From Microbulbifer sp. THAF38 (GTDB lineage Bacteria; Pseudomonadota; Gammaproteobacteria; Pseudomonadales; Cellvibrionaceae), in the NCBI RefSeq assembly GCF_009363535.1, contig NZ_CP045369.1, forward strand, positions 517,501 through 581,500: DNA of 64,000 nucleotides, given 5' to 3'. Positions 45,362-56,964 of the stretch are shown here, piece by piece (position 1 is the stretch's first letter; every line of letters starts with the position of its first letter). A program made the translations under genes and the position numbers. A model generated the notes under the pieces. That model was not told the DNA's origin. It made no database searches and saw nothing but the letters and a program-made list of their open reading frames with translations.

Positions 45362-45997
45362 ATGAAAAAACTGATATTGCTTGCCGGTGCAGTAAGCCTA
45401 GCCGTTGTGGGCATCGATCATTACGATATTGATGTCAAAAAAAGTGTGGCGAAAGTTCGGCAGTTCGTACAGCCTTTAACGGAAAACAATCAATTAGCGC
45501 AGGATATCTCTGAAAAAATACCCTGGTCAGAGTTAGAGAGTACTGAGATGGCGGAACTCCTGGATCATCCACGGGTTAAAGCCTACCTGGATCGAGAGCA
45601 GCTAAAGCAGGAAATAAAAGAGTATTTTGCGGATCTTGGGAATTTGTCCAGTTCAGAGGCTTGGGACGCTATTGAGAAGGTAGAGAATGAAAACCGGGTG
45701 ACTGGTTATGAAGCATTGTCAATGAAACTGGCCTGGCTGGAGAAAAATAGCCTGAACGAGGCTGATTTCAAACAGCGCGCAGAAGAATTATTTAACCTCT
45801 ATCGGGAGAAGGCTCAGTCAGTCATCAGCCGCTACGACCCACATACCCAGGTGCCAGGTTTTTCAACCTATAAAGATTTGGAGCGCTCTATTGTGGAAGA
45901 GGTTCAGCAAATGACTTCTTTTCCCAATGGGATGAATAAACACGAATATTTGCGCCAGCGCCTACAGGAAGCTCGGGAAACGGTTTACGGTAGCTAA
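45362..45997 (+). CDS. Hypothetical exported or membrane-anchored protein
   Basis: A 211-residue protein with an N-terminal hydrophobic segment (residues 3-18, KLILLAGAVSLAVVGI) and no clear cleavage motif. The rest is charged, helical and rich in Glu, Lys and Leu. I recognise no family. A long leader with inverted repeats precedes it, and a hairpin follows (46006-46043). It is convergent with the pectinacetylesterase-family gene. Confidence 0.7.
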   Translation: MKKLILLAGAVSLAVVGIDHYDIDVKKSVAKVRQFVQPLTENNQLAQDISEKIPWSELESTEMAELLDHPRVKAYLDREQLKQEIKEYFADLGNLSSSEAWDAIEKVENENRVTGYEALSMKLAWLEKNSLNEADFKQRAEELFNLYREKAQSVISRYDPHTQVPGFSTYKDLERSIVEEVQQMTSFPNGMNKHEYLRQRLQEARETVYGS

Positions 45998-46005
45998 TCA
46001 ATAAA

Positions 46006-46043
46006 CAGTGCTGCTACTTTTAGTACTTTCAGCAGCAGCACTG
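46006..46043. terminator. Inverted repeat between convergent genes
   Basis: CAGTGCTGCT (46006-46015) and AGCAGCACTG (46034-46043) form a perfect 10-bp stem with an 18-base loop. There is no good T-run on either side, so terminator function for either gene is tentative. Confidence 0.4.
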
Positions 46044-46061
46044 CTCTACGTCTGATCCGAG

Positions 46062-47516
46062 TTACATAAACAGGCCAATAAGGTCATAGAACCAATTACT
46101 GTTGTTTTCAAAGTCGGAGACTTTGTCGGTCTCATAGGCGCGGATCATGCCGCCACCGTTGTGGTTCACGATATTGTTCAGAAAATCCTTTAATTCCAGT
46201 CCATGCTCGGCGATTTCACCGTATTTAAGGTCAATAATCGTGGTGCAGTGGCTTTCGTTTAGGTTGCGAAACATTGGGAAGTAATAGCCCCAATTACTGG
46301 TTTGATCCAAGAGTGGTATTAGGTTTTCATGGGTGTCCTTTTGCCAGCGTTCGCGTAGTTTATTTAAACGAGAGTTGGCATCTGGGTCGTTGTAAATATC
46401 TTCGTAGAAGCGCTCATAGGAGTATGAAGAAAAATTACCGTCTGCCAGAAAGTGTGTAATACCCAGGCGATCCATGGGAAATTTATCCGATAGTGCGCGG
46501 TATATCGAAGCCAGCTGATTGCTATCAAATCCTGGAGTAAACGACTTTATCGCATTAATGGGATTCTCTTCAGTGGGATCTCCATCAGTTGTGTAAGTGG
46601 TCCAGGAGCGAAGCACTTCGTTGTGTAACGGTAATGACGGATACTGAGTGTTGTTATCACTGTCAAAAGGCGCGTTGTAAAGCGGGCCGGAATCATCTAT
46701 CAGATAGCCATAGTCGACATTCATATCCTCACGAAGTTTCGTGTAATTTAACAGAGCCCCTACGCTGCCTGCACTACAACCAGCGGCAAGCATTTGCTTG
46801 GGTTTCTGTAAATTATTCTTTACCCAGGAGGTTACTGCCTGCACATTGCGCAAGCCATTATGATGCCAAATTAGGTCCGAGTTCTGACCACTCTTATCCT
46901 TATATACCTCGGTTTTATCGCCTACATAAATATCACCAGTACAGTAGGGAACGTAAACCATGTTCCACTCGCCCGTTTTGTACTGGTTGTAGGGGTGGTG
47001 GGTATAAATAAGGGGAGAGACACCCGCGGTAGTGAGATTATCGAAGTTTGTGAAATCTAAGAGGTGTACGTTACTGAGATAATCATCGGGGATACCATTA
47101 GGATTTCGTGCGCCGCGGATGCCGGCCTGGCCGGAGCAGCTCTCGTAGTCCCAACAGGCGCCGCCACCTTCAAAATAAAAAATGGTATTGCTGGTATCGG
47201 GCACTCGATAAACGAAAAATTTATAGGGAGAACCATTTCCGCACATGGCGCCAGTGCTGGCAGGAACATCTACTTTTTGCCAAGTATTAAAATCTTTCGG
47301 CTTGAAATCATCGTTAAAACCAGGGTCGTGCATGGTCAGAGGGTACATGCCCTGAGCCTGCTGAGGGGTGACCGGCTCATCAGCATTAGGAGGGTCAAAA
47401 AGGTGCTTTAGAGTGGTCCAAAAATTGTAATCTCCCGGCTCGGCTTGCGCATAGGAGGTGATAAGAAGTGAGCAGGCAATAAATGCCGTTAGTAAACCAC
47501 GGAGAATTTTTATCAT
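46062..47516 (-). CDS. Exported pectinacetylesterase-family hydrolase
   Basis: A 484-residue protein with a Sec signal peptide (about 1-25, ending SYAQAE). The pectinacetylesterase/Notum fold is suggested by FEGGGACW (115-122), GCSAGS with the nucleophile Ser248, and ESHC with His423; an Asp of the triad lies between, not assigned with certainty. Several cysteines (92, 121, 127, 192, 247, 424) may pair outside the cytoplasm. Family members remove acyl groups from polysaccharides or proteins. The true substrate is open. AAAGGGGAT is the ribosome site. It stands alone in an AT-rich segment with 413 non-coding bases upstream. Confidence 0.82.
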   Translation of the reverse strand: MIKILRGLLTAFIACSLLITSYAQAEPGDYNFWTTLKHLFDPPNADEPVTPQQAQGMYPLTMHDPGFNDDFKPKDFNTWQKVDVPASTGAMCGNGSPYKFFVYRVPDTSNTIFYFEGGGACWDYESCSGQAGIRGARNPNGIPDDYLSNVHLLDFTNFDNLTTAGVSPLIYTHHPYNQYKTGEWNMVYVPYCTGDIYVGDKTEVYKDKSGQNSDLIWHHNGLRNVQAVTSWVKNNLQKPKQMLAAGCSAGSVGALLNYTKLREDMNVDYGYLIDDSGPLYNAPFDSDNNTQYPSLPLHNEVLRSWTTYTTDGDPTEENPINAIKSFTPGFDSNQLASIYRALSDKFPMDRLGITHFLADGNFSSYSYERFYEDIYNDPDANSRLNKLRERWQKDTHENLIPLLDQTSNWGYYFPMFRNLNESHCTTIIDLKYGEIAEHGLELKDFLNNIVNHNGGGMIRAYETDKVSDFENNSNWFYDLIGLFM

Positions 47517-47929
47517 TATTAATCCCCTTTAGGTAATTGGTGTTTTCTCTCTGGACTAGGCCGCATTAAAGACGCCAAGTATGGGAATAGAAGTCAGTCC
47601 TATGGCTGTGGGTCAGTTAAGTTGGACACTCGTCCAAATCGCTATTTAGGTAAAACTCAAAAAGACTAGTTAATAATGATCCTTCGGTCTAGCTGAAGTA
47701 GTGGTAGAACCAGCTGGTCAGCTGGGACTGTTCAGTCTAGAGAGAGTCATTGAAAATATTCTATTAAATTTACTATGCCCATTGATGTTTGTTTTGGAGC
47801 GATGATATTGATGCAGAAATGCTCTAAAGATTGTGGTTTTTTAATTAGGGGGAGGTAATTAAAAGAGATGCGGGGTCGTCGTTATTCAGTAATTTGAATT
47901 TATTTTATTATTTGTTTAAAGGTCCCTCT
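47517..47929. other. Non-coding AT-rich gap with candidate operator
   Basis: 413 bases upstream of the minus-strand hydrolase gene. It contains the palindrome TTGGAC-ACTC-GTCCAA (47622-47637), CAGCTGGTCAGCTG (around 47713) and an orphan ribosome site GGGGGAGG at 47848-47855 followed by a nine-codon frame at 47868. No supported gene. Confidence 0.55.
47622..47637. promoter_or_regulatory. Palindrome upstream of pectinacetylesterase-family gene
   Basis: TTGGAC and GTCCAA are perfect 6-base arms spaced by ACTC, about 106 bases upstream of the gene start at 47516. It could be an operator; nothing else supports this. Confidence 0.3.
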
Positions 47930-48907
47930 TCAAAGAATAAATGTTTCTCTGGTCCCTGATTTAATCGTGTTTTGTAGCTTTCCTAAAAGTTTATGTTTTT
48001 CCTGTAAAACTTTTCTTGCCTTTGCCTGTGTGACCAGCTGAAAATTGATTTTATCCTGGGGTTTGAGTTGCCCTAATCTATGGAGGTCGGCCCGAATAAC
48101 ATGAGCCAGTCGAGGGTAACCGCCGATGGTTTGCCCTTCTATAAATGAAATAATCGGCTCGCCATTGTTTGGTATCTGAATACTTCCGGGATAAAGTCCG
48201 GAAGAAACCATTTCCCCTGAGATATCTTTCAGTCTCTCAGAGTCTGACATTATCGATGGTGATAGGCGAATTCCCATGCGGTTACTCTGAGCGGATACTT
48301 GAAAAGTGGTAGAAAAAAAATTGTCCAATGCAGATTGGGTAAAGCGCTGACCCTCTGCTCCATGGACGACTCTTATTAAGGGGCGTAGTCGATAGTTTGG
48401 GATAAACTCTCTTTCTAAGTGTGCTTCTTTTATTATACGGGTTTTTTCTAAGTAGATTTTTTCCCCTGACTTAATTGCCCCGTTTCTGTGTCCGCCAAAG
48501 CCGCTGATTAAATGGGTGGATACACTATTTAGAATTTGAGGTGCAGAGATTTTGGCGGATAAACCTATATATGCCCGAGCACCGCTCATTAAACTGGAAA
48601 AATCTAGAATATCCCCATTTTTAATTTGGATAACTTTATAGCTTTCAATGGGGTTGTTGTTTAACAGAACTTTGAATTGCGCGCCTGTAATGGCTATCGA
48701 AACATCACAATCGAACTCAATAAGTGGGCCCGTTAAAGTTATTTCCAGTACCGGGTTATTTAGAGTGTTGCCTAATAGTAAGTTAGCAAGCTTCATTGAT
48801 AAGGGGTCTGCGGCGCCCCCTTGAGGAATTCCGTAGTGCATCAAGCCAGGCCGGCCACAGTCCTGAATACTGGTTTGTAGTCCGGCTCGAATAAAATAGA
48901 TGCTCAT
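47930..48907 (-). CDS. pxpC: 5-oxoprolinase subunit C (biotin-dependent-carboxylase-like)
   Basis: PxpC (325 residues) is one of two subunits that with PxpA hydrolyse 5-oxo-L-proline to glutamate using ATP. The N-terminus GLQTSIQDCGRPGLMHYGIPQGGAAD and the NRMGIRL and EGQTIGGYPRLA motifs are typical of the KipA/YbgK family. It starts 14 bases after pxpB. Codons look more AT-rich than in the ribosomal genes. Confidence 0.92.
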   Translation of the reverse strand: MSIYFIRAGLQTSIQDCGRPGLMHYGIPQGGAADPLSMKLANLLLGNTLNNPVLEITLTGPLIEFDCDVSIAITGAQFKVLLNNNPIESYKVIQIKNGDILDFSSLMSGARAYIGLSAKISAPQILNSVSTHLISGFGGHRNGAIKSGEKIYLEKTRIIKEAHLEREFIPNYRLRPLIRVVHGAEGQRFTQSALDNFFSTTFQVSAQSNRMGIRLSPSIMSDSERLKDISGEMVSSGLYPGSIQIPNNGEPIISFIEGQTIGGYPRLAHVIRADLHRLGQLKPQDKINFQLVTQAKARKVLQEKHKLLGKLQNTIKSGTRETFIL

Positions 48908-48921
48908 AAATGTCTAATTTA

Positions 48922-49650
48922 TTAATCGTGGTGTTGGCTAATGATGGCGAACTCCAATTTATTGATAGGGAAGAATTCGACAGTGTCCAAAGGAGCAGCA
49001 ATAAAAGGAGATTCACTATAAGGCTGAAATAGCTGGAGGGGGGTTTGCCCGATAATCTGCCATCCCCCCGGTGTAGCTTGTGGATAAATTCCGGTTTGAC
49101 TCCCACCAATTCCAACCGCTCCGGCAGGAATACTCGCTCTCGGCTTGTCTTTGCGAGGACAATGTAGTCTGGGATCAAGGCCGCCCAGATACAAAAAACC
49201 GGGTGAAAAACCCAGCATGTGCACGAGATAGGGGCTTGCAGTATGTAACTGAATGATCTCCTCGGGTGATAAGTCTGTGTATTTGCTCAATACGGTCATA
49301 TCGGGAGCAAAAGTTGATTCATAGCAAACAGGAATACGAATTGTGCGAGGCTTTCTTTTGATTTTCTCTGGGTTTTCTAGGAAGCTTCGGGTTAACCGAT
49401 GAACTTCCTGAGAAAGCGATTCGTTATCAAATAAAGTAGGAACAAAAATTATTGTTAGGCATTGATATGAGGGAATTAGGTCGGTAAGTCCATTTGGGCC
49501 ATGCTTAAGGATATACTGTCTTAGCCCAATAATGTAGCGACTGAGGTTTGCACTAGGTTTCGCGCTAAAGCGGATATCTAGGGCACTATCCCCATTCATA
49601 GACACATTAAAATCTAACTTTTTGGGGAAGTCTTTTTCGGGGAGTGTCAC
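48922..49650 (-). CDS. pxpB: 5-oxoprolinase subunit B
   Basis: PxpB (242 residues, KipI/YbgJ family) carries FSPGFLYLGGLDPRL and the IPAGAVGIGGSQTGIYP block that defines the family. Its ATG overlaps the pxpA stop by 4 bases. The KipI relative in Bacillus inhibits a sporulation kinase, but the complete pxpABC set argues for oxoprolinase. Confidence 0.92.
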   Translation of the reverse strand: MTLPEKDFPKKLDFNVSMNGDSALDIRFSAKPSANLSRYIIGLRQYILKHGPNGLTDLIPSYQCLTIIFVPTLFDNESLSQEVHRLTRSFLENPEKIKRKPRTIRIPVCYESTFAPDMTVLSKYTDLSPEEIIQLHTASPYLVHMLGFSPGFLYLGGLDPRLHCPRKDKPRASIPAGAVGIGGSQTGIYPQATPGGWQIIGQTPLQLFQPYSESPFIAAPLDTVEFFPINKLEFAIISQHHD

Positions 49651-50396
49651 GAATGTATGCTCAATCCATGGAGCTGCAAGTGATTGACAAGCCTCTCTGC
49701 GATACGCACTGCTATTGGATTATCACTATGTAAACAAATAGTGTCGACTGAAAATTTTAGTGGTATGCCATGATAGCTTGTAATGCCTGTGCCTTTTGCC
49801 AATGCGACAGCTCTTTCGAGGCAGTGATCAATGTTGTTTAGAACTGATCCAGGCAAATCACGTGGCGCTAGTTTTTCTTTATTGATGTATTGCCTGTCCA
49901 TAAAACCCTCCCGGTAAAAAATACGATTTTTTTCGGCTGCGGCGGCTTCCATGGTGCTATTAGCGAGGCCGATAATTTTCAGTGAGGGATATTCCTCGGA
50001 GAGTAGGGAGGTAATTCTTTGGGCCAGTAACTGGTCTGCTTCGGCATCGTTATATAGAGCGCCGTGCAACTTAATATGGTCGAGCTGCGTTCCTGCTGCA
50101 ATAGCAAGGGTTTGAAGTTGATTGATCTGAGCGTATAAAGAGTCGAGTAATTGATTTGGCGAGATTGCGACAGATTTTCTTCCAAAGTTTTCCCGATCTG
50201 GGTAGCTGGGGTGGGCCCCTATTTTTAACTTATATTGCTGTGCGTTGCGAATAGAGAGGCGCATAATCTCCAGGTTGCCAGCATGGCCACCGCAGGCGAT
50301 ATTGCAGCGGGAGATAAAGGGCATAATCTGCGCATCCCTCTCGCAGCTGATTAAATCAGATCCTTCACCTAGGTCACAGTTGATATCGATCTTCAT
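49647..50396 (-). CDS. pxpA: 5-oxoprolinase subunit A (LamB/YcsF family)
   Basis: PxpA (249 residues) begins MKIDINCDLGEG, the family start, at ATG 50396. A longer frame running to 50624 would overlap the neighbouring gene and add about 76 unrelated residues, so it is rejected. Metal-site segments CNIACGGHAG, IGAHPSYPD and KLHGALYN are intact. Order A-B-C differs from the B-C-A order of E. coli. The pathway salvages the spontaneous cyclisation product of glutamine and glutamate. Confidence 0.92.
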   Translation of the reverse strand: MKIDINCDLGEGSDLISCERDAQIMPFISRCNIACGGHAGNLEIMRLSIRNAQQYKLKIGAHPSYPDRENFGRKSVAISPNQLLDSLYAQINQLQTLAIAAGTQLDHIKLHGALYNDAEADQLLAQRITSLLSEEYPSLKIIGLANSTMEAAAAEKNRIFYREGFMDRQYINKEKLAPRDLPGSVLNNIDHCLERAVALAKGTGITSYHGIPLKFSVDTICLHSDNPIAVRIAERLVNHLQLHGLSIHS

Positions 50397-50454
50397 TCGT
50401 CGCGGCTCACAATTAGAGAAAACTTTGTTTAGAATTCTGTCTAATGAAAAGTAT

Positions 50455-51057
50455 CTAAATGCGGTTGGTAGTACATGCTTCAACCTCCATAGAGGTTCCC
50501 TCGTTCTCTGAACGATAGCATCCACCCAAGGGTGAGCAGAAGCAGAAGTCGACAGATATTTTCTCTCTTTCTTTGTTAAGCTTTTCCCAAAGATCGTAAG
50601 ATCGCTGGCCATAGAATAATGCAAATATTCGTCGCTTGGAGTTCGCAGGGATTAAGCTGTTGGATAAAGTTGAGGTGAGTATATTTCCTTTGTCTAGGCT
50701 GGCAGCGTCCTCATCGCTTGTCACTTTTTTTGTGAATTCTTGATATTCCTGTTGGCAGCAAGCATTCAGGAATTCCCTGGCGGTATGGTAGGTAGTTTGC
50801 TCATAGTTGATACTGAAACTCTTCAGTAGAGCTGGGCTTGCCCCCACATTGTAAAGTTCAAAATAAATCGATGGTTTGTCATCCTCAAGGTCGTAATTGC
50901 TCTGTGAAAATTGAATGACAGGCATGGTCATTATTTTGACTTGTTTATTTGCTGCTTCGGCCTGCAGATAAGTTGCATAGAAGGAGGCAAGGGAAACCAT
51001 CATTGCGCATAGTGCAATAATTAAGTTTAACTTTTCTTGATCCAATTTTTTTATCAT
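50455..51057 (-). CDS. Hypothetical membrane-anchored protein
   Basis: A 200-residue protein with one N-terminal membrane helix (about residues 9-30, LNLIIALCAMMVSLASFYATYL) and a mostly beta extracytoplasmic part. An in-frame extension to 51267 would run into the end of uvrA and is rejected; ATG 51057 gives MIKKLDQEKLN. I recognise no family. It starts about 80 bases after the uvrA stop on the same strand and could be transcribed with it. Confidence 0.7.
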   Translation of the reverse strand: MIKKLDQEKLNLIIALCAMMVSLASFYATYLQAEAANKQVKIMTMPVIQFSQSNYDLEDDKPSIYFELYNVGASPALLKSFSINYEQTTYHTAREFLNACCQQEYQEFTKKVTSDEDAASLDKGNILTSTLSNSLIPANSKRRIFALFYGQRSYDLWEKLNKEREKISVDFCFCSPLGGCYRSENEGTSMEVEACTTNRI

Positions 51058-51137
51058 TTCCCACGTTCCGTCGCGATATGTATTCGGTGATTTAATTACT
51101 ATAGGAGCCAGACTGCGATCCAGCTCCGTAGTATTGA

Positions 51138-53963
<2,826 letters not shown>

Positions 53964-54052
53964 GCTCTACCTATATTGCTGCTAATACTGGGCCGGGCCA
54001 CGGACTTGCTCCGCGCGGGGCGATCACAACTGCGGTGCCGGGAAAACAGTCG

Positions 54053-54080
54053 AGTATAAACTCGCCACTCAATGTGCCAA
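54053..54080 (-). promoter_or_regulatory. Promoter of uvrA
   Basis: On the minus strand TTGGCA (54075-54080) and TATACT (54053-54058) are spaced by 16 bases, about 90 bases upstream of the ATG. The -10 lies in a small palindrome CGAGT-ATAA-ACTCG. I found no CTG-N10-CAG LexA box here. Confidence 0.65.
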
Positions 54081-54123
54081 AATCGTCTGCCGCAAAAAAC
54101 CAACCGATGAACAGATAGCGCTG

Positions 54124-55530
54124 ATGATTCCTGTAATTCTCTGTGGTGGCACCGGTTCGCGCCTGTGGCCACTCTCTCGCGAAACCTACCCAAAGCAGTT
54201 TTTGCCGCTAACAGGTGAAGAAACCATGTTGCAGGCTACCGCAAGGCGGTTGGAGGGCGTGGCACAGCTACAGGCTCCGATTTTAGTGTGCAATGAGGAA
54301 CATCGCTTTGCCGCTGCGGAGCAGCTGCGCGAGATTGGTCATGGCGCCCAGTCTATTTTACTGGAGCCCTGCGCGCGCAATACGGCACCAGCTATTGCCC
54401 TGGCGGCCCTGGCGGCGCTTGAGTCCGGTGAGGACCCCTTGCTGCTGGTACTGCCGGCGGACCACGCGGTGGCTGATGTGGCGGCTTTTCAGGAGGCGCT
54501 ACAGCCGGCTCGGGCCCTGGCAGAGCAGGGACATTTAGTCACTTTTGGTATTGTCCCGACTCGGGCAGAGACCGGTTACGGCTATATCCGCCGCGGAGAG
54601 GCGCTTTCCACCGGTGCATGGTCGGTGGCAGAGTTTGTCGAGAAGCCAGATGCCGATACCGCCGAGTCCTATCTGGCCGATGGCGGTTATTCCTGGAACA
54701 GCGGTATGTTTCTGTTCCGTGCCTCCCGCTATCTGGAGGAGCTGGGCCAGCATCGCGAGGATATTCTCAATGCCTGTCGCACGGCCTACGAGCAGGCGGC
54801 TCGAGATCTGGATTTTACCCGGGTGGATAGAGAGGCTTTCGCCGCTTGCGCCGATGAATCTGTGGATTATGCGGTTATGGAGCCTACCGAGTCGGCGGCT
54901 GTAGTACCTATGGATGCTGGCTGGAGCGATGTGGGCTCCTGGCTGGGATTGTGGGAGCTGGCCGAGCGGGATGGCGACGACAATCTGCTGCAAGGTGATG
55001 TATTGCAGGAAGACAGCAGCGGTTGCCTGGTGCGTGCGGAGAGTCGCCTGGTCAGTTTGCTCGGTGTAGAGGACCTGGTGGTGGTGGATACCGACGACGC
55101 CCTGCTAATTGCTGATAAGCAGCGGGTTCAGGAGGTGAAGAAACTGGTGGGAAGCCTCAAGCGCTCCGGCCGCAGCGAGGCCCAGCGACACCGCAAGGTG
55201 TATAGACCTTGGGGTTACTACGACTCTATCGATGCGGGCCCGCGTTTTCAGGTAAAACGCATCGTGGTTAAGCCCGGACAACAGCTTTCCCTGCAGATGC
55301 ACCACCACCGCGCAGAGCACTGGATTGTGGTGCGTGGCACCGCGCGAGTGACCCGTGGCGATGAGGAGTTATTGGTTACCGAGAATCAGTCCACCTATAT
55401 CCCCCTGGGGGTGACGCACCGATTGGAAAATCCCGGCACTATTCCGTTGGAGCTGATTGAGGTGCAATCCGGCAGTTACCTGGGCGAGGACGATATAGTC
55501 CGCTTCGATGACGACTATGGCCGCGGTTAG
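54124..55530 (+). CDS. manC: Mannose-1-phosphate guanylyltransferase / mannose-6-phosphate isomerase
   Basis: A 468-residue bifunctional enzyme (AlgA/CpsB/ManC family): the N-terminal nucleotidyltransferase with [13 protein letters not shown] (8-20) makes GDP-mannose, and the C-terminal cupin isomerase domain (about 350-468, [17 protein letters not shown]) supplies mannose-6-phosphate. Both parts look complete. No clear ribosome site precedes the ATG at 54124. It works with the phosphomannomutase at 61428. Confidence 0.93.
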   Translation: MIPVILCGGTGSRLWPLSRETYPKQFLPLTGEETMLQATARRLEGVAQLQAPILVCNEEHRFAAAEQLREIGHGAQSILLEPCARNTAPAIALAALAALESGEDPLLLVLPADHAVADVAAFQEALQPARALAEQGHLVTFGIVPTRAETGYGYIRRGEALSTGAWSVAEFVEKPDADTAESYLADGGYSWNSGMFLFRASRYLEELGQHREDILNACRTAYEQAARDLDFTRVDREAFAACADESVDYAVMEPTESAAVVPMDAGWSDVGSWLGLWELAERDGDDNLLQGDVLQEDSSGCLVRAESRLVSLLGVEDLVVVDTDDALLIADKQRVQEVKKLVGSLKRSGRSEAQRHRKVYRPWGYYDSIDAGPRFQVKRIVVKPGQQLSLQMHHHRAEHWIVVRGTARVTRGDEELLVTENQSTYIPLGVTHRLENPGTIPLELIEVQSGSYLGEDDIVRFDDDYGRG

Positions 55531-55543
55531 ATCTCCGCGAAAG

Positions 55544-55586
55544 TTGTACAGCTTCCACTACAGCCCAGCGCTCGCTCGCTGTACAA
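55544..55586. promoter_or_regulatory. Inverted repeat upstream of the MFS gene
   Basis: TTGTACAGC (55544-55552) and GCTGTACAA (55578-55586) are perfect 9-base arms 25 bases apart, 35 bases before the MFS start. A TACAAT hexamer (55582-55587) overlaps the right arm and could be a -10. Confidence 0.4.
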
Positions 55587-55620
55587 TGCGCGCCCAATTT
55601 GACGCTGTTCCGGGAGCTGC

Positions 55621-56802
55621 ATGAATTCCATTGAGCGCCGGGCCCTGGGTGGGCTGGCTTCCCTTTATGTCTTTCGCATGCTCGGCCTGTTTATGGTGCT
55701 GCCGGTACTCACGGTATACGGTGAGGGCTATCGCGATAGCACCCCGATGCTACTGGGGTTGGCCATGGGCGCCTATGGCTTGAGCCAGGCCTTATTGCAG
55801 ATTCCGCTGGGGCTCTTGTCCGATCGCTGGGGCCGCAAACCCGTGATTTATACTGGCCTGGCGCTATTTGCCCTCGGTAGTATCGTCGCTGCACAGACGG
55901 ACTCTGTATATGGGCTGATTGTTGGCCGGGTGTTACAGGGTTGTGGAGCGATCGCTGCCGCTGTAATGGCATTGGTGGCTGATTTGACCCGGGATGAGAA
56001 GCGCGGTATCGCCATGGCTGTGATCGGCGCTTCGATCGGTGTGGCCTTTATGCTAGCGGTAATACTGGGCCCGGCACTCGCGGGTGCTGGCGGACTACCG
56101 GCTATTTTCTGGCTGACAGCAGCACTGGCCGTGTTAGGCATGTTGCTGGTATGGAGAGTGGTGCCGACACCTCAAGTGGCAAAGCGCCCAGCAGTATTTA
56201 AGGGCGGTTTTCGCAAGGTTCTGGCTAGTGGCCTGACTTGGCGCCTGGTCAGCGGGGCCTTCTTTTCCCACTTGCTACTGACGGCACTGTTTGTGGCCTT
56301 GCCACTGGTACTGGTCGATCGGTTGGGCTGGCCGGCGCAAGAGCACTGGAAACTCTATGGCCCACTGATGCTCGGCACCTTTATCGTTATGTTGCCCATG
56401 ATGCGTATGGCCGAGCGTTCCGGTAAGGTGCCGCTCGCACTGAACCTGGCAGCGCTCGCCCTGGTTGCTGGCAGCGCGGCGCTACTTCCGATGAATGGGA
56501 CTGTAGCGGTCGTACTGCTGCTGAGTATTTTCTTTATTGGCTTCAACTTGCTGGAAGCCCTGTTGCCGGCACAGTTAACTCGCAAAGCCCCGGAGGATGC
56601 CCGCGGGGCTGCCTCGGGCCTCTATGCAACGTTGCAGTTTTTCGGCACTTTTGTCGGCGGCAGTCTGGGTGGATATCTGTACGGAATCGGTGGCACCAGT
56701 GCAGTGGCGGGGCTCGGTTTTGCGGTAGTGGCAATTTGGATACTGCTCTGGTGGCTTCTGCGTGAGCGGGTCTCGGGTGTCCGCGAGGGTAGCGCTTACT
56801 AA
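55621..56802 (+). CDS. MFS transporter
   Basis: A 393-residue permease with about twelve membrane helices and the MFS motif A form LLSDRWGRKPV after the second helix. Drug or small-molecule export is suggested by resemblance to YajR-type carriers, without the extra C-terminal domain. It lies between manC and ssb, the uvrA-MFS-ssb order of pseudomonads. Substrate unknown. Confidence 0.9.
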   Translation: MNSIERRALGGLASLYVFRMLGLFMVLPVLTVYGEGYRDSTPMLLGLAMGAYGLSQALLQIPLGLLSDRWGRKPVIYTGLALFALGSIVAAQTDSVYGLIVGRVLQGCGAIAAAVMALVADLTRDEKRGIAMAVIGASIGVAFMLAVILGPALAGAGGLPAIFWLTAALAVLGMLLVWRVVPTPQVAKRPAVFKGGFRKVLASGLTWRLVSGAFFSHLLLTALFVALPLVLVDRLGWPAQEHWKLYGPLMLGTFIVMLPMMRMAERSGKVPLALNLAALALVAGSAALLPMNGTVAVVLLLSIFFIGFNLLEALLPAQLTRKAPEDARGAASGLYATLQFFGTFVGGSLGGYLYGIGGTSAVAGLGFAVVAIWILLWWLLRERVSGVREGSAY

Positions 56803-56825
56803 CAGCGGATGTCTGTTGTATGCTG

Positions 56826-56841
56826 CTGTATAAAAATACAC
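56826..56841. promoter_or_regulatory. LexA-box-like site upstream of ssb
   Basis: CTGTATAAAAATACAC matches the SOS box CTG-N10-CAG except for the final base (CAC). It lies about 125 bases before the ssb ATG. Control of ssb by LexA is known in enterics; here it is inferred from this match. Confidence 0.5.
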
Positions 56842-56964
56842 TGGTTGTCGCTGTGGGCGGCTGCCTGTTTACAGACTAACAGTGCGTGTGAAACCGCACC
56901 TTGTAGTTAATTATTGAATGATTATTGCTCCGGGTGGGACCCGGGTCGAAGAGAGGAGAGGGCC

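Noticed and set aside
50397..50624. N-terminal extension of pxpA
   Set aside because: The added residues overlap the neighbouring gene in another frame and do not match the YcsF family.
54053..54080. LexA box at the uvrA promoter
   Set aside because: No CTG-N10-CAG or close variant was found; only a small CGAGT/ACTCG palindrome.
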